Assembly: GCA_013151865.1 (NCBI GenBank)
Contig: JAADHN010000052.1
Location: forward strand, 1-51,290
From: Kiritimatiellota bacterium
Lineage (GTDB): Bacteria > Verrucomicrobiota > Lentisphaeria > Oligosphaerales > JAADHN01
DNA length: 51,290 bases
Direction: 5' to 3'
Shown: piece after piece, positions 17,616 to 27,548 of the stretch
Layout: each line of letters starts with the position of its first letter
Position numbering within the stretch: position 1 is the stretch's first letter
The notes under the pieces: model-generated
The model's database searches: none
Seen by the model: only the letters and a program-made list of their open reading frames with translations
What the model was told of the DNA's origin: nothing
Made by a program: the position numbers and the translations under genes

Positions 17616-18824
17616 TCATGTGTCGATCATGTGCCGGGCCATTGCAACCAGCTTTTCGAGAAGGAGTTCACCCGCGCCCGGCGGCAGGGCCGTACGGCTG
17701 TATTCGGCCGGGTCGGTGCTGCAGAGGTCGACGCCGTATCCGCCTTCGGCGTACGCCGCAAGCGTCGGAACATAACCGGGCCAACCGTTGGCGTAGCCGA
17801 CAAAAATGCCGCATGCCGGCGCAACGGCGCGTCTGAACTGCAGTTGGAACTCGACAAAGACCTCGCCGGGCACGAACCCCAGCAGCACCGGTCCGAGGGC
17901 AAGACACGAGAGTTCGACGTCGACCTTCCGAGTCGAGTCAACGCGGTTCTCGAACGTCAGAGTTTCACTGCGGAAGCGGAGTCCGGGCGCGGGCGACAAC
18001 ACCGAGGCGTCGCGGGCGACATCCACAACGGCCTGTCCCAGGGCACGGCCGATTGCTTCGGTGGCCGTGAAATCGCGCCTCATGCATTCTCGAGGATGGA
18101 CGTTTCCCGCGGCGCCGTTCAGAAACAGGGCTGCGCAGCCTGGAAACACGGCTTCGACTTCGCCTCGGGCTCGACCGGGATAGTCGGCCGTATACAGCAG
18201 GTTGCCGGGGCCCACCGTAAGTGAGTGGGCCGTGTACCTGTACACAATGGCCTTGACCCGCGACGTCGTGGTAACGATTTTCAGCACTGCGAGTTCCGGG
18301 TCCACAATGCCCGTCGTAACGCCGTCGGCATACTCCCAGGCTTCTCTCGCTCGGCCGTTCGCGTCGAGAACACGGCGGTTGTGATTCAGCTCGACCGGCC
18401 TCGACCCGAAAGCGACCTCGACGGGTTCCAGGTTCGACCAAGCCTCCACGACCGCCTTCGCGATCCTCGTATTCATTTCCAGGATAAATGGATCCTCGGG
18501 CGAATTGCCGAAGAGGTAGAGATCCTCGACGGACGAATGGCTGTGCGAACAGGCAACGACGATACGCTCGCCGGCGAGCGACGGCACATCTCCCGCGACG
18601 CGGGCCCTGATGCGTCCCACATCGACCCTCCGGATCCCGCAAAGATCGCACGCCACGAGAGCGACGGCACTTTCGCCGTGGCGCAGCAAGAGAACTCTGG
18701 CCAGAAGAGGATCATGGGCGCCGCGAGCCCGGCGCGGTTCGCGCCTTGGACCGTGCGGGAAACACGCCATGAGCGATCCCGGCGGCGGAGTGATGTCTAC
18801 GGTGGCCGTGCCTGCCTGCAACAT
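17616..18824 (-). CDS. Neutral/alkaline ceramidase-like protein
   Basis: 402 residues. 'TATVDITPPPGSLMACF' at the start, 'IVVACSHSHSS' with the zinc-type histidines, 'YTAHSLTVGPGNLLYTADYPG' and 'LFLNGAAGNVHPR' are the recurring blocks of the ceramidase N-terminal domain family. No clear signal peptide is seen. In bacteria of this kind, most such proteins have unknown substrates; amide or ester bonds in lipids or glycans are possible. The gene starts 19 bases after the sulfatase stop, with AGGGAG before the ATG, so the two form an operon. This pairing suggests work on a shared sulfated or acylated substrate, which is inference. Confidence 0.85.
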   Translation of the reverse strand: MLQAGTATVDITPPPGSLMACFPHGPRREPRRARGAHDPLLARVLLLRHGESAVALVACDLCGIRRVDVGRIRARVAGDVPSLAGERIVVACSHSHSSVEDLYLFGNSPEDPFILEMNTRIAKAVVEAWSNLEPVEVAFGSRPVELNHNRRVLDANGRAREAWEYADGVTTGIVDPELAVLKIVTTTSRVKAIVYRYTAHSLTVGPGNLLYTADYPGRARGEVEAVFPGCAALFLNGAAGNVHPRECMRRDFTATEAIGRALGQAVVDVARDASVLSPAPGLRFRSETLTFENRVDSTRKVDVELSCLALGPVLLGFVPGEVFVEFQLQFRRAVAPACGIFVGYANGWPGYVPTLAAYAEGGYGVDLCSTDPAEYSRTALPPGAGELLLEKLVAMARHMIDT

Positions 18825-18843
18825 GGTCGTGTTCTCCCTGCGG

Positions 18844-20205
18844 TCAGCCGATCCCCAAGCGCTCGCGGCAGTGCCGGCCCTGCTCGACCTGCTTCCGCGG
18901 CGGCGCGACGTGCCCGTCCAGCAGCGGCGACTGCGTGTCCTCCATCATGCGTCGCAAACGGTACCGCAATCCGTGAAGCACGGATTGCGCCTCCGGACTC
19001 TCCACGAGATTGCGCTGCTCCCACGGATCCCGCGCCAAGTCATAGAGTTCCTCGCGTAGCGGCCGGCTGCAGTCGACGTCCATGGACTGCCAGGCCGGAC
19101 TCGACATCACGTCCGCGTCGTCGACCCGAATCCACCTCCCGGCAACGAATGTCGCAAGGACCCGCTCATCGGCGCCCTCGGCATCCTCCGGCGTGACCGC
19201 AAAAGAACGGATGTACTTGTGCGTCCCGGTTCGCACATAGTGCATGGGGTCGTACGAAACGTCATAGAACAGCGCTCCGTAGACCGCCTCCCGATCATGG
19301 TAGGGCTCGCCCCGGATCAGCGGCAGAAAACTGCGACCGGGGATGTCGCCCGGAACGTCCAGTCCGCAGCAGTCGAGGATCGTCGGAGTGAAATCGACAT
19401 TGCTCAGAAGTTCATTGAACTCCCTTCCTCCTTCCATGTGTCCCGGCCAATGTACGATCAGCGGAATGTGGATGCCGGGATCGTAGAACGTGGCCTTGGC
19501 GTGAGGAAAGGCGGCGCCGTGGTCCGTAGTGAAAACGACCATGGTGCGTTCGCCCACGTCGGACCTGCGAAGTTCGGACAAGACCTCGCCGATGGCCGTG
19601 TCCATCTCGAGGATGTCCTGGTGGAAATGCGTCAGATCGTCGCGGATGGTCGGGTTGTCCGGCAGGTACGGCGGCACGTTCACTGCGTCCGGCGCGAACG
19701 CGGACGTGTTGTCCCAGGGCCGGTGCACCTGCTTGAAGCCCGCGCACGCGAACCATGGCGAGCCGGAACGGGCGTCCGTGCTCCGCAGAAACTCGACAAG
19801 GTCGCGGCAGACATTGGCCGCGTGACAGCCGGGCGACGGGTGGTTGTGGAGGTAGCCAAGTCGATCGGGCGGCCCGTCGGTCTCGTGCTGCATACCGAAC
19901 AGATGTGTTTGATAGCCGGCGTCCCTGAGACGCGCTGCGAGATGCGGAACGCGTGGAAAGATGTCCCACCCGAACCAGCACAGCCCCATCAGTCCATGCT
20001 GATGACTGTGTCGACCCGTCATCATGCAGCCGCGACTCGACGTGCATTCGGGTGCGGAAGTGAAGTAGCTCGTGAACCGCACTCCCTCTGACGCGAGTTC
20101 GTCGAGGTGCGGACTCCGCACGGTCGGGTGACCGTAACAGTGCAGGTAATCGCCCAAATCATGCGGAATGAAGACGAGAACGTTGGGACGCCTGTCGGTT
20201 CTCAT
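18844..20205 (-). CDS. Sulfatase with non-canonical active-site motif
   Basis: 453 residues from the ATG at 20205, which has AAAGGAAA upstream; the frame runs on for 43 non-homologous codons. The type I sulfatase fold is clear: 'RPNVLVFIPHDLG', the modified-residue region C54-TSSR-58 followed by 'GCMMTGRHSHQHGLMGL', the metal site 'FTTDHGAAFPHAK', and 'PLIRGEPYHDREAVYG'. Type I sulfatases remove sulfate esters from glycans with a formylglycine made from the first Cys of C-x-P/A-S-R. Here the third residue is Ser, a deviation that could affect maturation. No signal peptide is visible. It forms an operon with the ceramidase-like gene. Confidence 0.9.
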   Translation of the reverse strand: MRTDRRPNVLVFIPHDLGDYLHCYGHPTVRSPHLDELASEGVRFTSYFTSAPECTSSRGCMMTGRHSHQHGLMGLCWFGWDIFPRVPHLAARLRDAGYQTHLFGMQHETDGPPDRLGYLHNHPSPGCHAANVCRDLVEFLRSTDARSGSPWFACAGFKQVHRPWDNTSAFAPDAVNVPPYLPDNPTIRDDLTHFHQDILEMDTAIGEVLSELRRSDVGERTMVVFTTDHGAAFPHAKATFYDPGIHIPLIVHWPGHMEGGREFNELLSNVDFTPTILDCCGLDVPGDIPGRSFLPLIRGEPYHDREAVYGALFYDVSYDPMHYVRTGTHKYIRSFAVTPEDAEGADERVLATFVAGRWIRVDDADVMSSPAWQSMDVDCSRPLREELYDLARDPWEQRNLVESPEAQSVLHGLRYRLRRMMEDTQSPLLDGHVAPPRKQVEQGRHCRERLGIG

Positions 20206-20397
20206 GGCATTTCCTTTTCGGCACGACATGACTACAGCCACAAGCTGGTGTTCCGCGCCCGGAATGACGCCGCTTGCTCCGGTCGGGGCCGGATCCGAAC
20301 CGTGTCCGGAACGTCCCGACAGAACTTGGGGCACGGAGGAACTCGCCTGCCCTGCAATACCGCCGGGATTGTGTCGGGACGCACTGAGACGCGATGC

Positions 20398-23300
20398 TCA
20401 GGGCAGTCCCGCCCTTTTGCGCAGGACCCACTCGGCACTGACGAGCAACAGAAACAGCAGCAGAAACGGCCACGAATCCCAAAGCGACCAGTCCCGCTTT
20501 TCCTCCAGCGTTGCCTTGGCCGGGGCAAGCGCCTCCAGAACGCTGAGGCTCTCTTCCGGCAATACGACCCGACCGCCAGTCAAGGATGCGAGCCGGTCGA
20601 GGAGTTCGCGGTTCGGTGCCAGTTCCGCTTTCTCGGAGCTGACGGCCGGGGCGACCTCGAACTCGATCCGGACCGCCGTGGACGGCGCTGTTTCGGGCAC
20701 CTCGAGTTCCGCACGGTAAACCGCGGCGGGAAGGCCGTCCAAGCGGGTTTCGTAAAGTCCGGCCGAATCAGGGACAAACGCCAGCGGATAGCGGCCGAGG
20801 AACCGCTTGCCCGTGAACAGCTTCACTTGCGGAGTTGCATCGGTGACCGGAGTATAGTCCGAACGGAGCAGCTTGGCGCGCACACGCACGGGCATGTCGG
20901 GGGTATAACGCCCACGGTCCACGCCGAGCCAACTCCCATTGCCGCCGGCCGGCAGCTTGTCCGCCGCGGCCCAACGAAGAAGCTGTCCCCAGAATCGATG
21001 ATGCAACGCGTCGCCTTTCCGAAAACGCAGGCGCCAAGTTTCGTCGAATGTCAGCAGAACCACCCGCCCGAGTCCAAACCTTTGGAAAAGGATGACTGCA
21101 TGGTCTCGAATAAACTGCTGCTTCATGGCGACTTGGCTCTGCGAAGAGCCGGCCGGCGGGAGCCCTCCCTCCGTTTTGTCGAGAAAGCGGGGATGATCGG
21201 GTGGGAGGGCCCAGGCCAGGACCACAGCCTGGGGTTTGGCCGTACACCCCGGATGACGCCAACGGAACTCGGGGACATTCTTCCAAGTCTCGATGTTCGC
21301 AGCGCGATCCGGCGCCAGCCGCATCAGGACGTGATCGATCCCTGCGGGGGTAAGCCGAATTCGCCACTGGCGCTCCGGCGACGACACGGCGGCCGCGCCA
21401 GCCCCCGCAACAACGCCGGGCGTCGAGCATGTTGCCGGCAACATTTCGGCCAGCGGTACATCACGGTATTCGTGCGGCATGTGGTCGGGACCGGCAATGA
21501 CCACGAGAGTGCCCGCCCGTTTCTCGACAAACCGGCGCAGCACGGCCTGGTCCGCGGGCGAGAGGCGCTGCGCCGGCAGGTCGCCGAGGATGATCACGTC
21601 GAACTTTAGCCATTCTTCCGGGCTGGCAGGCGGAAGGTCCGCCTCGATGTGTGCGGGTGCCCGGGACAACGCGGCGGGGACGGGCGGGCGGGGCGCCTCG
21701 AATCCGGCTATCCGATCCGGATGCAGCAGTACAGTCTGAGTCCGCACGGTCCTGTCTCGGCCGGCGAACAGGTTCTTCAGATAGCGGAATTCCCAGCGGG
21801 GACGGTTGTCCATCAGAAGCACGCCGATGTGATCATCCCGGGCCCTGATCCCCACAGCGTACTCGTTGTTGGCCGGGCAGACGTCTCCGGCCGGGACACC
21901 CAATTCAAGACGGAACCGGCGCAGGCCCGGTTGGGTGCATTTCGCCTGCAGCAGAAGCCGCTTCCGAAAGTCCTCGCTGTCAACCGCCACTTCGACGCGT
22001 TCCAGACGCTCGTCGCCGTCGAAGAGCGCCAAGCCCAATTTCTTCCCGGCCAGACCATTGCACTGGATCTCCACCTCGATCGCCGGGGAATCCCCCGTGT
22101 AAACCGTCTCGGGCGCCCTTACCGACACGATCGCAGCATCGGTGGGCGGCCGGTGCACCGAACCGAACACAATGGACGACACGGGGATATGGAGGACCCC
22201 GAGCTGGTGGGCCACGGGATCGACCGCTCCGGGTGCGTTGTGCCGGCCGTCGCTGAGGATCACGATGCCGGCCAATTGGTCCGAGGGAGTGTCCCGAAGT
22301 ACCGCATCCAAGGCCGCGGCCATGTCCGTACGCAGGCGCCCCGGCGCATCGGCGCCGAGGGTATTCGCGCCCCCAGCCTTCTTGTCTTTCTCCCCCGAGC
22401 CAGCGCTCCCGACTGCGAATGTTCCCAGTTCAACCGACACGGGGCGCGCTGCAAAGCGAATGAGTTTCACCCGGTAGTCACGCCGAAGTCGGGCGAGCAG
22501 CGCCCCGCCCCGCCCCTCTGGACCGCTCTGTCCGCTTGCGGCGCCGATGAGAATGAGTCGAGCCAACTCGATCCGCTGCATCCGGGAAAAAGCGTCCACC
22601 CGCTCCCGCATGGCAACTCCCAATTGCGCGTAGAACGCACGGTCCACGTCGCCTGCGAGGCCCGAGGCCCTACGGGCCGCGGAGTCGAGGGCTTCGGCGG
22701 CATGGCGGAGTACGGCCGGAACGTCCGGCGACGAGCCACTGCTCAGACCGGTCAACGGCGTAATCGCCTCGGTCTCGACCGCTCTTGCCGCATCAACTAA
22801 TGGCCGAGTCGTCTCGGACGGGAGAGATCCGCCACGGGCGCCGGTCTTCCTCAGGGCCGACACCGCAGGTCTGAGCCGTTTCAGGCACTCCCGTACCGCG
22901 GAACGAACCGACTCGACCTGTGCGGAGGGTACAGCTGCCGTCTTGCCGTCGGCCGGCCGCAGCAGATCTGCCGTTTCCCGCAGTCTCCTTCCCCATTCCC
23001 GCAGCACTGCGCCGACCTCAGCGACCGACTGAGGTCCACTGGGAAACCCCGGAATAAACTGCCTCGCAAGGCGAAGACGCCGCGATAAAGGCAGACGATC
23101 ATCCGGAGTGTACATGGATGCGGAATCGTCGAGAAGCAGCACCACTTGTCGAGTGGACCGCCACCGGCGGACCGTTCGAAAAACCGGACGGGTCAGGAGC
23201 AACACCGCCAGAAGAACCAATGCGACGCGCAATCCGCACAACCACCCGGGCCGCCGCAGCCGGGCGGTCCGTCGTTCCAGGCCGTACAGGCCGAGCACTG

Positions 23301-23577
23301 CTTCGACCCCGACCGCGGCGATGAGGGCCGCCGCCCAGGGCGCCAGTCGCCCACCGAAAACCAGAAGAGCTGCGAGGGCCTGGAACCCAAGCAGGGCAAC
23401 CGCCCAGGCTACCCCCAGCCGGAACAGTCCCATCACTGTCCTGGGCACGCTCCGGCAAAGCCGGGCACTCAGCCGGTGAACCCCCACCCAGGCGAGCACT
23501 CCGACAGCGGCGGCGCCCCACGCCAGTGCAGGCGCTGTTTGGGGCGGCAGCAGGTAGAATGTCGGTCCTGCAGACAT
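20398..23577 (-). CDS. Large membrane protein with von Willebrand A and amidotransferase-like domains
   Basis: 1,059 residues from the ATG at 23577, chosen for the AAGGAG just upstream; the frame is open a further 106 codons. Residues about 10-140 carry three or four membrane helices. The vWA domain then starts with 'QVVLLLDDSASM', its MIDAS residues being D150-x-S152-x-S154, and continues to 'GIVILSDGRHN'. Around residues 570-720 a class I amidotransferase-like domain is seen ('VLLMDNRPRWEFRYLKNLF', 'DVIILGDLPAQ', 'GTLVVIAGPDHM'). A final helix ('WPFLLLFLLLVSAEWVL') anchors the C-terminus. Proteins of this design are frequent in planctomycete-type bacteria beside MoxR ATPases and BatA-like proteins, but none are here. 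The function is unknown, probably an envelope assembly or stress role. Confidence 0.82.
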   Translation of the reverse strand: MSAGPTFYLLPPQTAPALAWGAAAVGVLAWVGVHRLSARLCRSVPRTVMGLFRLGVAWAVALLGFQALAALLVFGGRLAPWAAALIAAVGVEAVLGLYGLERRTARLRRPGWLCGLRVALVLLAVLLLTRPVFRTVRRWRSTRQVVLLLDDSASMYTPDDRLPLSRRLRLARQFIPGFPSGPQSVAEVGAVLREWGRRLRETADLLRPADGKTAAVPSAQVESVRSAVRECLKRLRPAVSALRKTGARGGSLPSETTRPLVDAARAVETEAITPLTGLSSGSSPDVPAVLRHAAEALDSAARRASGLAGDVDRAFYAQLGVAMRERVDAFSRMQRIELARLILIGAASGQSGPEGRGGALLARLRRDYRVKLIRFAARPVSVELGTFAVGSAGSGEKDKKAGGANTLGADAPGRLRTDMAAALDAVLRDTPSDQLAGIVILSDGRHNAPGAVDPVAHQLGVLHIPVSSIVFGSVHRPPTDAAIVSVRAPETVYTGDSPAIEVEIQCNGLAGKKLGLALFDGDERLERVEVAVDSEDFRKRLLLQAKCTQPGLRRFRLELGVPAGDVCPANNEYAVGIRARDDHIGVLLMDNRPRWEFRYLKNLFAGRDRTVRTQTVLLHPDRIAGFEAPRPPVPAALSRAPAHIEADLPPASPEEWLKFDVIILGDLPAQRLSPADQAVLRRFVEKRAGTLVVIAGPDHMPHEYRDVPLAEMLPATCSTPGVVAGAGAAAVSSPERQWRIRLTPAGIDHVLMRLAPDRAANIETWKNVPEFRWRHPGCTAKPQAVVLAWALPPDHPRFLDKTEGGLPPAGSSQSQVAMKQQFIRDHAVILFQRFGLGRVVLLTFDETWRLRFRKGDALHHRFWGQLLRWAAADKLPAGGNGSWLGVDRGRYTPDMPVRVRAKLLRSDYTPVTDATPQVKLFTGKRFLGRYPLAFVPDSAGLYETRLDGLPAAVYRAELEVPETAPSTAVRIEFEVAPAVSSEKAELAPNRELLDRLASLTGGRVVLPEESLSVLEALAPAKATLEEKRDWSLWDSWPFLLLFLLLVSAEWVLRKRAGLP

Positions 23578-23995
23578 GGGTCTCCTTGACCTATGAGTCG
23601 ATTCTGTCTGTACAACACACCGGAAACCTGAAGCCAGGGGGCCTTCGTTATGACGTAAGGTCGAGTACGGCGTGCCTCCAGTCCCACGGGATCGTACACG
23701 CAACGCACTCCGCTGCCTGTCTCCGACAGCCGCAGTGCCCATACCGATTCCGACGCCGGGCATTCGCGCCGGGTCTAACCCGATCAATTCACGAACTTCG
23801 TCGCGAGAGGGCGCAGTTTGCACGGAGCCAGTCATTGCGTCGAACGCCGGACGAGACTGTGTTGAAACATCGCCTCGGTCGGCGGGCTGCGGCAATGTTC
23901 CGAAAGCGTGTGAAATGCGTCATCGCAACAGATGGCTCATGCATTAATTCCTGCTAGGCTCGCGGCAATACGTCTGTCGGCTTCTCTCGCCGACG
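23578..23995. other. Intergenic region, 418 bases
   Basis: It lies between the end of the heparinase-like gene and the start of the vWA gene, both on the minus strand. I see no convincing gene, no clear terminator and no strong promoter. Part of it is open in frame with the vWA gene, but it has no family resemblance and no good start. Confidence 0.5.
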
Positions 23996-26900
23996 TCATT
24001 TCGTTGCCCGCCCGACAGCGGACCCAACGACGGTCACGGGCAGACGCCAACGGTCCGCGAGCCGAGCCTCGAAGCCGACTTGCCGCCACTTCGAATAAAG
24101 GCGCAAGCCGTCGGGCGCCGGCTCGATCCGCCGCACCGGCCAAGCGCGCCAAGCGCCGTCCCCGGTCTGCACGAACAGCGTACTGCCGACCAGTTCTTCA
24201 CGTGACTGCTCCGGCAAAGCGCCGGCAGGCACAGTAAACCAGGACGCACCTCGCTCGCCACCGACCCCTTTTACCGTGCCGGCGAACTCCGCGACCGAAG
24301 CGGTCAGGCGCAACTTGCCCGCTTCGAGGCGGGTACCGCCAATCATGCACGCGCGGGTCGGGACGCCGCCTCCGATGCGGACCACGGCCGCACGGGCGTC
24401 GGTACTGATCCGCAACCCGCCCGAGCGTACGGTCAAGCTCACCGGCTCTTCGGTTTCGAGACGCGTGAGTACAATGACACGCTCGACGGACGTAACCACC
24501 GCCAAAGCCACCGCCCCCGCCTCGCGCCGCTCACCGGGAGGCGCTCGATACCACGGACGATCGGCGCACCGGTCGACGGTTCGTCTACAAATGCCGCAGT
24601 AAACACATCCAACCGACCACGCCCCTCGCGACGGCGAAAAAAATACGGCAAGACGGCGCCGCGATCCGTATTGCGGTAGTCCCGCTGCCCCCAGCCATCG
24701 CCGACAAACACGGTCTCGCCCGGCGCCCCGGGAAACCAGGCGCTGAATCGTCGAGTCTTGCCGAGTGCCCATACGGCGCGCCATGGGGCAGCGCCGCCGG
24801 CACACCGTAGGTTGGCGATGCCGTCCCATGCGCCGGACGGTAACGTCACGTCCGCGGACAGGGTCCGCCAATTCGTTGATGGAACGAGAGTCGATCCGCC
24901 GCCTTCGAGGCGGCTATCCGCCCACTGCCGATCGGATGACGACTGTGCCGCGTTCGGCCAGGATACGACCTGGATCCGCACCCGGGGTGCATCCCCGCGG
25001 ATGCGACAGCGGAGCCGGTACACGGCACCTGGGCGACCGACCGGCGCTTCGATGCCCGTGTAGCCGTTGGAATGCCCGAGCATGAGACCGACATTGACGA
25101 CCGGGTGGACCTTCCCCCTGCCGGTCGCCCGAAACCGCAGTACGGGGCCGCCGCCATCGGAAGCGGGAACCACGGTCAACGCGGCGGCGCCGTCGCCGAT
25201 GTACCGGCCCCAGGGAGGCGCTTTCGGACCCGCTCGCGCCGGGTCGAGCAGGTTCGGCCCGACGGACTTGCCGTTGCGGAGTTCGCGAAGGTCGACATCC
25301 GTCACGTCGATACTTCCCAATGCGTCCAGGTGCAGGCGAAGGGCAAAGTGCACGGGGTCGCCCTGCGGGGTCGCCCGACGCAACTCGAGTTGGTCGAAGG
25401 ACACGGCCGTGCTCGGACCGTGGAAAACGTAATCGCGGACGTCCCCTCCTTTCACCCGGAACACATCCACGGCCGCGCGGGCGTCGCCGCCGAGATCGAG
25501 GAAAAAGCAGGTTCGGCGATAGAGGCTCGCCTCGGGGTAGGCCTCCGACGATGCCTCCATGACTTTGGCCACCGGGGTCGCGGCAAACAAATGAAAGCGC
25601 CCGCGCCGCCCGGGCCCACGCTGGTCATGGCCGTCGACCATAACCAGGTTGTGCGCCCGAGTACGCCGGGTCTGGTAATGGTCGGGATGGTCCCAGAGGT
25701 AACCCAGGTCGGAGAGCAGTTCACGACCGCGACCCCAAAGGTACAGATTGAGACTGTCGAGGTGATGGTGGTTTCCCCACCAACTCGCATTCAGCAGCAT
25801 CAGAGCCTTGCGTCCGTGCCGCCCGGCCCGAAGGAAGCCCTGAGAAAGGTAGGGGAACACGATATCCGGCAATGCGAAGGGCGACGGGGAATTTCCCGCG
25901 GCCGGATCCGGATTTCGGTAAAACAGTGCGGAACGACAGCCGCCGCCCGCCGGCGTATCGCCTGCAGTTTCGCGGAGAAACGCCTGCATCTCCGGCTCGG
26001 GGAAGAGCAGGCCCAGGAGTTCGGCGAAAGAGGCGCCGATGCGGGTGGTCCGGTAGCTGTCGGCTGCGGGCGGGTGGCGCAGGTCGCCCTGGAGCGTCCA
26101 CAGCAGCGCTTGCCAAGCGTCTCCGTACAGCGTGTCTCGGACCGCGTCGAAGTGCTCGATCCGACGCCCATCCGGCCCCACATAGCCGCGGGGTTCGCTG
26201 TAGTCGCGAAATGCCAGCGGAAACGGACGAATGCCGGACATGGTCATCAACGCGTAGGCGGCGGATTCGGACGTTCCCCCGTCAGGCAGAAACCAGTCGT
26301 TGACGGTTCGCAAGAACCCATTGAGGCCGAATCGGACCAAGTCGGGCTGCCCCACGCACAGGCCGACCAGGGCGGCCCCCGTGCGATTGCCCACGGATTT
26401 GTTGTTGATGTCCGGATCGCAAGTGGCCAAGTACGCACTTTCGAGCAGGACGTCGCGTTCGATGGTTTCGCGGTCTACGGAAGAGAACACCGGGGCGCCC
26501 TGCGGGTCGCGGGCGTCGCAGGTCAGGTCGTAGGATTCGGCGACTCGCGCCACCCACCAGCCGTCCATGCCGGAAGTCCCCACACGGCTGGCGGCCCAAT
26601 AGCCGGCATAAAGCTTCCGGTCGGGCGTGTTCGGCGGCGCCACGATCTCGTCGGCAGGCAGGTCGGCGATCCGACGCGCCGCCACGTGAGGATCGCAGTC
26701 CGCGTATTCCCCGTACCCGTATCCGGCGCGCACCAGCCAATGCGGCAAGGTCTCGGCGAAACGCAAGAGAATGGCACGCGCCGTACGGGCGTAGCGCGGC
26801 TCGCCGGTGAGAGCGTAGGCGGCGGCCAGCGTCGCAAGCCGCCCGGTGGCGTAGCCCACTTTGCGGGCGCGGACGATGCCGGTGAGGCTCGGGCGAGCGC

Positions 26901-27438
26901 GTTTGTAGCCAAAACACCGAAACGTGTCCCCGCCCACGTATCCGAAGACCTGTCGGGGATCCCACTTGCTGCGGACGGTAATTGACTCGGGGAACCGGTC
27001 GTTTGGAAAAACAGTGCCGCAAACCCGACATTTCAGTTGGTTCGGATGCCCGGGCGACCACGTCCACTGGCCGTTCGGATGCCAGGGAAGGCCCTTGGCC
27101 CGACAAGCCGGACACGGTCCCACGCAACCGGGCGTGGTGACTTCGATCATCGTCCGCAACCAGTCCGGTGCGACTTCCCGGCAGATGCTGTCGGCGTCTT
27201 TCCGAAGACGACGCATGTAGTCCGCGGCCCAAGCATGACGGGCGATGTTATCCCTGGCCCGCTCAAGGTCGGAGGACTTCACCGCGGCACAAGGGTGGCG
27301 AACCTGAGCACGAAAACGTTTCCAGGTCGCCAAGTCTGTGGGATCATTGCCGCGGTACGGTGTCTCGCCGCAGACAGACAAGGTCGCGAACGCCGCAACG
27401 GTGACAACCGGCAGAGAGCATTGACAGTAAAGAACCAT
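23996..27438 (-). CDS. Heparinase II/III-like exported protein, split by a frameshift near 24514
   Basis: The first frame runs from 27438 to about 24514 and gives some 970 meaningful residues. A basic Trp/Arg-rich tail ('GRWLWRWLRPSS') then begins, while the next frame takes over with 'AVALAVVTSVERVIVLTRLE' and continues to 23996, in all about 1,145 residues. One base added to the five-C run at 24514-24518 joins the frames. The N-terminus has an export signal ('VVTVAAFATLSVCG'). A cysteine-rich insert follows ('CPACRAKG...CRVCG'), then the alpha/alpha-toroid and the heparinase II/III-type beta domain with 'WWGNHHHLDSLNLYLWGRGRELLSD'. Such proteins cleave uronate-containing glycans or are degenerate relatives. 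The frameshift may be a sequencing or assembly error or a real mutation. Confidence 0.78.
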
Positions 27439-27548
27439 TGAGCGCCCTTGTCCTGCACAGAAGTTTTGCGTTGCTTGTCACTCGGTCAAAGGGCGCCCCA
27501 AATGGTCTCGCAAATCCCGAACCGCGGGAGAATGCAGGGCCGCCGTGT

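Noticed and set aside
25072-26985. Plus-strand open frame of 637 codons opposite the heparinase-like gene
   Set aside because: Shadow frame in GC-rich DNA; the minus-strand protein has clear family motifs and this one has none.
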